Source: Tetracladium setigerum
Taxonomy: Eukaryota; Ascomycota; Leotiomycetes; Helotiales
NCBI GenBank assembly: GCA_031472005.1
Contig: PZJY01000005.1
Span: forward strand, 2,294,001-2,358,000
Direction: 5' to 3'
DNA: 64,000 nucleotides
The notes under the pieces are model-generated. The model saw nothing but the letters and a program-made list of their open reading frames with translations, had not been told where the DNA came from and did not search any database. Below are positions 57,251 through 64,000 of this stretch, in pieces. A program made the translations under genes and the position numbers. Positions within the stretch are counted from its first letter, which is position 1; every line of letters starts with the position of its first letter.

Positions 57251-57903
57251 AGCTCATCCTTGCTTGGGACCATACATCAACCAGCACAATCAAAGCCCGG
57301 ACCGACGACGTTCCTTGGGATAGGAAGGCTACAATAATTAAGTATTGGGTCATTCCCCAATCTGTCGAAGCGGAGTCAGCCTCACCATTAACTTACCTGT
57401 ATCCAGCGCAGTTCTATCAGGTTGCCACGCACTGCCTGACGAGTTCTAGCTCTGGTGGGTAGCGCTCTATTTCTTATCTTCCTGTGAACTAGTGTTTCTA
57501 TTGGTTGTGTGGTGGAGGCTCATGTATCTCCATGTTCTGTTGAAGTATTGATTCACCCTGGTCAAAATGATTCGTCAACGGGACTTTCCTCAAGCCGCCA
57601 TCGGGTTCATCACGCGAGGCAGTTGATCTGTCAAAATAAATGTACCCAAAAGCCTTTCGGTCCATTTTCTCGTGGAGCTCTCATTGGGTGCAGCTCTTTC
57701 AGCTCACCGAGAGTTGGGCACGCCGGGGCTTTTTTGACAGGCCTCGAGGCGCTACCCTTGCGCAGCACCCCACGGTCTCACAAATGGGCGTTCGAGAGAA
57801 CTATACTTTTATCCTTATGAAGTATTCATAGGAACTCTCCAGCCTGCCTCTTCCAGTGGCCCCCATTATTGTCGATTCAGTTTTTTTCTTGCGCCCTGGA
57901 AAA
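57251..57903. other. intergenic region (divergent promoters)
   Basis: A divergent promoter region of the hypothetical gene and the ammonium transporter. Open frames (57509-57820) are not supported by any motif. Confidence 0.45.
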
Positions 57904-60199
57904 ATGCCAGATATGTATAAGTTTTTGTTACTGAATGCGTTCAATCGCACGAGTCTGAACATTACTTCAAGCGAGTTCTTATTGCGAGATCCCAATGAGT
58001 TTTATCAGGTGAGTTGCCCGCTTAGTGGAACATACAAGCGATCAACTTGAGCCGGTACTGTATGTACTATACAAAGCACACAACAATCAACTACAAACTT
58101 CTTCGAAATAGTTTCGGGAGTAGAACTACAAGTTTTAAGGAAGCGATAAAATTTTCGATTTCTGAACTTGACGATTTTACATTGCAGCTGATTTATTGTG
58201 TTTGTTACACTGCTGAAAATGGTCTCCTGTTGCTCGAAGCACTCGCCTAAATGGTGAAAAGTCCTGGACTGACATTTCAACAGGGAGCTGATATCGCCTG
58301 GATGATGATGGCAAGCGCTCTTGTCTTTTTAATGATTCCTGGTATGGGTATGTTCTACTCCGGATCATCCGCGAAGTGTTCTGCAATCTCAATGATGTGG
58401 TTGTCAATGATGACAATAGCTGTGATCGGATTGCAGGTACTGTACAATACAACATCCCTGGGAAGATATTAGGCTTCTACTAATAAACATTTCAATAGTG
58501 GTGGCTCTTTGGATACAGCATTGCTTTTACTGGATCTAATGTTTGGTGGGGAGGTTCGGATGCCATTGCTTTCCATAACTCTCTCTTCGAACCCTGGGGA
58601 GACGAAGCAGGTACAAAGATACCGCAAATGGTGTTTGCACTTTTTCAGGGCATGTTTGCCTGCTTTACGTGAGTGCAAATCTTCTTTGAGACGCAAATTG
58701 TTACTTACATAATATAGAGGAGCTATCATCAGTGGGGCAGTTATACGTACGGAGCAGCCAACTCATTTCCTCGTGTTCATTTTCATATGGACTACATTTA
58801 TCTATGACCCAATTGCTCGATCGACGGTGCGTATCACTACAATCTCAGAGCTCAAAACGGGCTCGTTTCTAGCATTTAAGGGGGGAAAACTTTGCTGACT
58901 TATGCTAAAGTGGAATCCTGTCGGCTGGGCAAATTACTGGGAAGGAAATGGTGGAGTATTTGACTTCGCGGGAGGCACTGTTGTTCACATCGTATCTGCC
59001 ATAACTTCAGTGGTCTATTCTATGTGGCCTAAATGGAAAAGACAGATCTTCCGCCAGACCCACTTGACCATAGAACAGATCGGAAACGAGATCACGGGTC
59101 CGTCAAAACCATACAACGTTATCAATACGATGCTGGGCACCGCATTAATTTACGTTGGTTGGTTTGGCTTTAACGGTGGCTCAGTACGTCTAATTACATC
59201 ACTCTCGATGTTTGGAATCAGAAGCTAACGCAAAATTTCAGGCCCTTGGAGCGAATATGAGAGCTGTTTCGGCCTGTATGTCCACACATCTTGCTGCTTG
59301 TGCAGGCGCATTTACTGGAACAGCTCTCGAATATTGGGCTGCATGGTGGAGAGGGGATCAGGGAAGATTCTCAGTCATTGGATTCTGTAATGGCGTTCTC
59401 ACAGGTCTCGTCTGTATCACTCCCGCGGCCGGCTACGTGAGCATACAATTCATTAATTCACGAAAATCAAACTGACTGACTTTGCAGGTGCCGATTTGGT
59501 CATCGCCTATCTTTGGGGTCCTTGGAGCCGGATTATGTTTTCTTGTGGAAGGCTATTCCGACAAGTGGCTTGATATCCATCATATTTTTGTGATGCACGG
59601 CTTTGCTGGATTCATCGGGATGCTTTTGACGGCAGCGTTTGCAAGGTATTTTTGCTTCCATCATTTTCGTTAGGATACACGTTTGCATTTTATGTGAGCA
59701 TTTGAAGTTTCGACTGACAATTCTTCATCTGTAGTGCTGAAGTCGCAGGTTCCGATGGCTACACAGTGATTGTAATGCGTAAATGGCAAATCGGGTAAGC
59801 CTTGTCCAAATACCTTCTTCCATCCAGCTTCCATCTTCCTCACTTCTCTAACAAAAATTCACAACCAGTATCCAACTAAGCGACGTCCTCGTTCACAGCG
59901 CCTACTCCGCAATCGGCACCCTTCTCATCCTCATCCTGATGGAATGCGTAACCATTCTCTACCGCAAATTCCGCACTCGTGACGCACCAGAATTCCAGCT
60001 GATTCATGATGAGAATATCATTGTGAGAAGAGAGATTGGTGAGGATTTCATGACGGTTAAGTATGAGGATGGGGAGGAGATGGGGAATTATCCGGGGAGC
60101 AGTGCCGGTGCTGAGGGGAGGGGAGGGACGAGGCAAGCTTCTGTTGTTGGTGGGCCGGTTGGTGGAGGCGAGTCTTCGCTTTATGGTGCTAATAGCTGA
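57904..60199 (+). CDS. ammonium transporter (Amt/Mep family)
   Basis: A plasma-membrane ammonium permease of 517 residues. Exons: 57904-58008, 58284-58436, 58499-58668, 58718-58826, 58911-59183, 59242-59436, 59488-59645, 59735-59794 and 59869-60199; all phases agree. The protein has DPNEFYQGADIAWMMMASAL, LMIPGMGMFYSG, WWLFGYSIAF, FDFAGGTVVHIVSA (family Asp and first pore His), GANMRAVSACMSTHLAA, and DIHHIFVMHGFAG (second pore His). Eleven transmembrane helices are expected, and the cytosolic C-terminus starts CVTILYRKF. The first intron (275 nt) is far longer than the rest. An ATG at 58251 inside it could start a shorter form in frame with exon 2. Amt/Mep genes are usually under nitrogen control; I see no certain GATA cluster. 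Confidence 0.93.
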
Positions 60200-60853
60200 T
60201 CTTTTGCGTGGAACTGGGGGGTGTACTACTGGGGGTTTGTTACTTGTGAAGGAGGAAATAGGATTAAAACTACAGTAATGGAGTCGCACCTGAATCTGGA
60301 GACATATCGGAACTTTGAACAGTTATGAATTCGAGTGTAGCTTTTTAGCCAACGTTTCGCTCAAGTATAGATGAGTTCCTCTACAAAGAGACTTACAAAT
60401 ACTCCATTATGGTCTGGTAATATGCTATAGCGTGATACACAGAGCTCGTCCAAGTAGAAGCAACCCTCCGATTGTCCCGACGCAAGTTCTCGTATTCTAG
60501 TTTTTCTTCTGCGTAAATTGGCTGTCAATATTATTTGTGTCAACCGCCACATCCCAAACACCATGTCCGATAACATGCATCATGCAGATGTCATATTGCA
60601 TACTGCGAACTGTTCCGACACCATACCATTACCTGTCATATTGAGAAGTAGGGCGAAATCCATGAGGGGGAGCTTTGGTCGATTACTCTGAGGCTCAGTT
60701 TCCACGAAGGACGTTGGAACCGGGCAAATGAGTTGGGAAAAGTAGGTGTATGTAAGTGCATGCAGTTGGCCTTTTGCTCTCACAACGTGATACCAAATTT
60801 GTCAATGTAGCGGTCTCCGTCAGCCCTGGTTTTCTTCTCCTATCACCCCACAA
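60200..60853. other. intergenic region between convergent genes
   Basis: Convergent 3' flanks of the transporter and thiamine pyrophosphokinase genes. Open frames are short and unsupported. Confidence 0.5.
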
Positions 60854-61663
60854 CTACCTGCCCACCTCGAAATCCAGATCAATCGTAAAGAGTACATCTT
60901 TCGTCGTCTCAACCTCAACCCACTCCTCCCTCACCAAATTACTCGTACTAATCAACCCTCCAAACTCCGTCTTCCACTCCTGCACATCCCACTCCAACCC
61001 TCTCGTCGAAATAACACTCGCCTCCTTCATCGGAATAATCCCAATATGCGTCCCCAACCCCACTCCGACATCGTTAAACACCTCTTTCACCTTAATCCTA
61101 TGCTTCCCCGCCTTCAGCAAAAACGAAACAGCCTCGGTAGAAAGCAGGAACATCTTTCCATCCGCATACGTCGGTGAGGTTTGAAACATATAGAGATGAT
61201 GCAAAACCGACAATCCTTGATCTAGCCTCCCACCCAGCCCGCCTAGCACAACAACGTCCAGATTCTCATTTCCAGGCTTGACGAATTCTTCACGAATCCA
61301 GCTATAGGCCTTTCCGAAATCCGTGGAGTCTTGATCGGTGACTTCGACGATTTTCACGCCGCGGGATTCCCAATGCGCTTTGGAGTCTGGGCGGAGAGAG
61401 TCTAGGTCGCCGATTATGAGATCTAGTGATAGCGGGAGTGGGTTGGAGGGGTTGAGGTCGAAAAGACGGTTTGCGCCTCCGTCGGCGGCGATTTTGAAGG
61501 AGGCGTTGCGGAAGAGGGTCGTGTAGATGGAGGGGCGGAGTTGAAGGGGTTGATTAAGGATTATTACTGCGAGAGGAGTGGCCGTTGGAGAGGGATTTGG
61601 CGAGAGGATGGAGGCTGGGTGCCAGGTTGTGACATTATGCTCTGAGTCTGAGGATGCCATCAT
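60854..61663 (-). CDS. thi80: thiamine pyrophosphokinase
   Basis: An enzyme of 269 residues that makes thiamine diphosphate from thiamine and ATP. The gene has no intron. Motifs in order: AADGGANRLFD (nucleotide-binding loop), LIIGDLDSLRP, TDQDSTDFGKA (the catalytic Asp-rich loop), VVVLGGLGGRLDQ, LHHLYMF, and in the thiamine-binding half IPMKEASVISTRGLEWD and STSNLV. Length and motif order match yeast Thi80. Either of two adjacent ATGs (61661-61663 or 61658-61660) could be used. No riboswitch-like (THI-box) sequence was recognised upstream; I looked for the conserved CTGAGA element without success. Confidence 0.94.
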   Translation of the reverse strand: MMASSDSEHNVTTWHPASILSPNPSPTATPLAVIILNQPLQLRPSIYTTLFRNASFKIAADGGANRLFDLNPSNPLPLSLDLIIGDLDSLRPDSKAHWESRGVKIVEVTDQDSTDFGKAYSWIREEFVKPGNENLDVVVLGGLGGRLDQGLSVLHHLYMFQTSPTYADGKMFLLSTEAVSFLLKAGKHRIKVKEVFNDVGVGLGTHIGIIPMKEASVISTRGLEWDVQEWKTEFGGLISTSNLVREEWVEVETTKDVLFTIDLDFEVGR

Positions 61664-62259
61664 GTAGGCTGAGATTTGAGGTACTGGTCTATCTGAAAAT
61701 TCTAAAGTCTAGTATTGACAGTTTGATGTAATGATGGTGTAAGTGGAAGTGAGAGTTTCTAACCATGCCGGGGGTTTTAACAGAGGAGGTCTTGAATAGA
61801 ATTATGTGAGGTGTATGAATCAGCAAAAGTTGAGAAATTTCATGGTCGAGGAAGTTCTGATGACATGTTGAAGAACAATATATGCCAAGCATCTGGATAA
61901 GTGCGCTTTTGACTGTAGAGATTTTGAGATAAGGCATTTGTAAAATTTCGGGTGTATGCGTACCTGATTAGTCGGTATACTAAATTACCCGGACATAAAT
62001 CTTTCATAAAATTTCCATCTTAAATTCTATTGATTCAGCTAAGCTATCAATCTTGCGCTTCTTGAGTATTCGATCCACCCGCCAAGACCCGCTGACCTAA
62101 TTTCGACTTCGGCCGCCGCGACGGAAAAAAAAGGGACCATTATGATGCTTACCAAACACCATCAACCTAAGCTCCCAATGTCAATTACGAGTCTTTCCTT
62201 TGTCCCATCGTCTCATTGAAAATCCACAACCCTTCCACTCACCCTCGTTTACACGCGCC
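61664..62259. other. intergenic region (divergent promoters)
   Basis: A divergent promoter region of thi80 and mia40. No gene seen. A CGGCCGCCGC patch lies at 62110-62119, about 150 nt upstream of mia40. Confidence 0.5.
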
Positions 62260-63285
62260 ATGTACAAAACCGTCCTCCGCGCAGCTCCGCGCCGAATTGC
62301 GAGCTCCAGAACACAGCAATTACTTGTCAACAACACTACCCGCAGCAGCCGATTCATATCCACCGCGCCACCTGCCCGCAAGTCGAGGAGTTTGAAGAGT
62401 AGTCTGGCAAGATGGGGGTTGGCCGGTGGAATTGTGTATTTTTATATCAATAATGATCTGTTCGCTGATCAGTCGGAGGGTGAGTTTGGTTTAGTCTCAG
62501 GGATGGATGAGTGAGTGCTAATTTTGGGCTTGTTTAGCTGCGATACAAAGTCTGGATGATTCGATACACAATGTTCAGGAATCAAAATTGCCAACTTTAG
62601 ACGCTATTGTGGAAGAGAAGAGATTGAGGGAGATACAGCAAGCAGAGGAGAATAAGAAGACGGAGGGCAACATTGAAAAGACTGTTGTTGCAGGCGAGGA
62701 GGGGGAAAGCCAAGAAGGAGAAGGTGGATTGGAGGGATTGGAAGAGGAGGCTGGCCAACAGGGAGCTTTCAATCCAGAGACCGGAGAGATCAATTGGGAT
62801 TGTCCTTGTCTTGGAGGAATGGCACACGGCCCTTGCGGAGAGGAATTCCGAGCTGCTTTCAGTTGCTTTGTTTACTCGACTGAAGAGCCAAAGGGCGTGG
62901 AGTGTATAGAAAAGTTCAAGTAAGTACATTCTGGCCGCTGTTTGAAGGGCATTACTAATTTTGGTGTAGGGGCATGCAAGACTGCTTCAGAGCACACCCG
63001 GACATCTATGGCGCGGAATTGGAGGAGGATGAGGACGAGTTGGAGGAAGAAGTTCGAGCCCAAGAAGCACAGAAGGCACAAGATCGTGGAGACCTAGCAA
63101 ACCAGAAACCAGAAGTAGTAGCGACAGAGTCGCCTGCAAAGTCAACCGAGAAGATTGCACCAAAGGCCGGAAAGGAAGTCCCAACTGAGAAGGAGGTGGA
63201 GACCGCATCAAAATCTGCTCCGCAAGCGACAGCAGAGCCGGAAGAAGCTGTGCCAAAAGCTGCGCATGATGCTACATCCAAATAG
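62260..63285 (+). CDS. mia40: Mia40 mitochondrial intermembrane-space import oxidoreductase
   Basis: The oxidoreductase that folds and traps cysteine-motif proteins in the intermembrane space, 305 residues. Exons: 62260-62479, 62538-62919 and 62970-63285. The N-terminus is an Arg-rich presequence (MYKTVLRAAPRRIASSRTQ) and a single membrane anchor (GLAGGIVYFYI) as in fungal Mia40. An acidic linker follows, then the catalytic Cys-Pro-Cys in INWDCPCLGGMAHGPC and the twin Cx9C helices (FRAAFSCFVYSTEE...CIEKFK and MQDCFRAHPDIYG). The C-terminal tail is long, acidic, Ala/Lys/Glu-rich and repetitive. An in-frame ATG at 62200 would extend the presequence, but the ATG at 62260 fits better with the Arg-rich start. 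Confidence 0.96.
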
Positions 63286-63729
63286 GTTTGCTGGGTGTAC
63301 AGTATGCGATTGTACAAGATGTATCAAAAGAAAACATAACGACTTTGTAATATGTAGAACTACAACAAACAAAACTCTCTAGTCTCTACACTTTTATTCA
63401 TGTTTTCCAGTGTGCAAACGATGTCCACAAAAAATTGCTATTTAATTTCAAGATTCTCCCCTGAACATCTTTGCCGCTGCTGACCATAGCCGCCTACGTC
63501 ACAATGTTTTTGGTTCGCGCTAGCCGAGTCGAGCTTCCAGGTTTTGGCACATGCGATCAGAACCAAAACAAACGACATCTGATCTCCTCGCTCATCATTC
63601 CATCTACCGATCTTCATCAAATCCCTAAATACCAACCTCTCTCTGTATGTATTAAGTCTCTAACCGTCCTTGACTGGTAGTTAACCATGCTAATATCATA
63701 GTATAGCTCACCCTCAACATACTCTAGCC
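63286..63729. other. intergenic region
   Basis: The mia40 3' flank and the promoter of the last gene. No coding signal. Confidence 0.5.
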
Positions 63730-64000
63730 ATGTCTTACGCAGCAGCTGCCGCTAAAGGTCCAAAGCAGTCGCCAGAGGAGGTATGTAGTCCAATCTTCAG
63801 CATCAAACTGGAGACATCTTCTTTTGTATATATTGCTAATCAACTCAGGCTCGCGCACCACCCGTCGAGGAACTCGAGCATACCGATTCCGTTTCCTCCT
63901 CCTCGCTTATCGATGTCGATAGCGAATCCGTTCACGTAGTCCCAGCCGATTTCAAATCTCAGAAGGTCCAAACAGAAACCCAGGCTGAACGCATTGAGCA
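63730..64000 (+). CDS. OM14-like mitochondrial outer-membrane protein (5' part; cut by window end)
   Basis: The first two exons of a gene that runs off the window: 63730-63780 (MSYAAAAAKGPKQSPEE) and 63849-64000. The junction is GTATGT to ACTCAG. The start MSYAAAAAKGPKQSPEE, followed by an acidic Ser-rich stretch (SVSSSSLIDVDSESVHVVP) and TETQAERIE, matches the N-terminus of Pezizomycotina proteins annotated as OM14 outer-membrane proteins, as I recall them. The membrane segments expected downstream are outside the window. The assignment is moderate, resting on the N-terminus alone. Confidence 0.6.

Noticed and set aside
57509..57820. 103-codon plus-strand ORF
   Set aside because: No motif; it lies between divergent genes, and the transporter's true first exon starts at 57904.

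Overview
This window is nuclear DNA from a filamentous ascomycete (Pezizomycotina), most likely a leotiomycete. Genes are compact and carry many short introns of about 45-70 nt with GTAAGT-type donors, CTAAC/CTGAC-like branch sites and AG acceptors. There are no operons, and the gene set is typical of such fungi: a Ras with CaaX box, Mia40, Yvc1, Clr2, Bos1, a Syg1-type SPX/EXS protein and a GH15 glucoamylase with CBM20. I see no rRNA, tRNA, CRISPR array, virus or prokaryotic element. The species assignment is inference.

Layout. 0.6-7.7 kb: a Dcc1-like cohesion factor (-), a large RhoGEF protein (+) and a P-loop kinase-like protein (+). 8.2-9.6 kb: a secreted histidine phosphatase (-). 12.2-13.1 kb: a Ras GTPase (-) between two large gene-free stretches. 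16.3-26.7 kb: a MoaB/CinA-type molybdopterin-binding protein (-), a Sec14-like protein (+), a PI31-type proteasome regulator (-), a Yvc1-type vacuolar TRP channel (+) and a PhzF-family protein (+).

27.7-33.1 kb is the most unusual part. A secreted GH15 glucoamylase is split in two by about 3.5 kb of foreign sequence. The insert carries an intron-less 822-residue reverse-strand ORF of unknown family (seven 21-residue basic repeats and a poly-glutamate tail). It also carries the promoter and first exons of a RanBP2-type zinc-finger gene, which is fused in frame to the C-terminal half of the glucoamylase plus its CBM20. The segment holding the glucoamylase catalytic acid is in neither half.

34.3-64 kb: a short-chain dehydrogenase (+), a Syg1/XPR1-like SPX-EXS protein (-), a SNF2 ATPase with a C-terminal PHD finger (-) divergent from a Clr2 silencing factor (+), a small conserved membrane protein (-), the SNARE Bos1 (+), a Gln/Pro-rich protein (+), an unknown two-exon protein (-), an ammonium transporter (+), thiamine pyrophosphokinase (-), Mia40 (+) and the start of an OM14-like outer-membrane protein (+, cut by the window edge).

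A technical signature runs through the window. Six otherwise intact genes contain eight frame breaks, each repaired by adding exactly one base, seven of them at or beside a homopolymer run. I read these as residual sequencing or assembly deletions, not as gene decay, and I annotated the genes across them.
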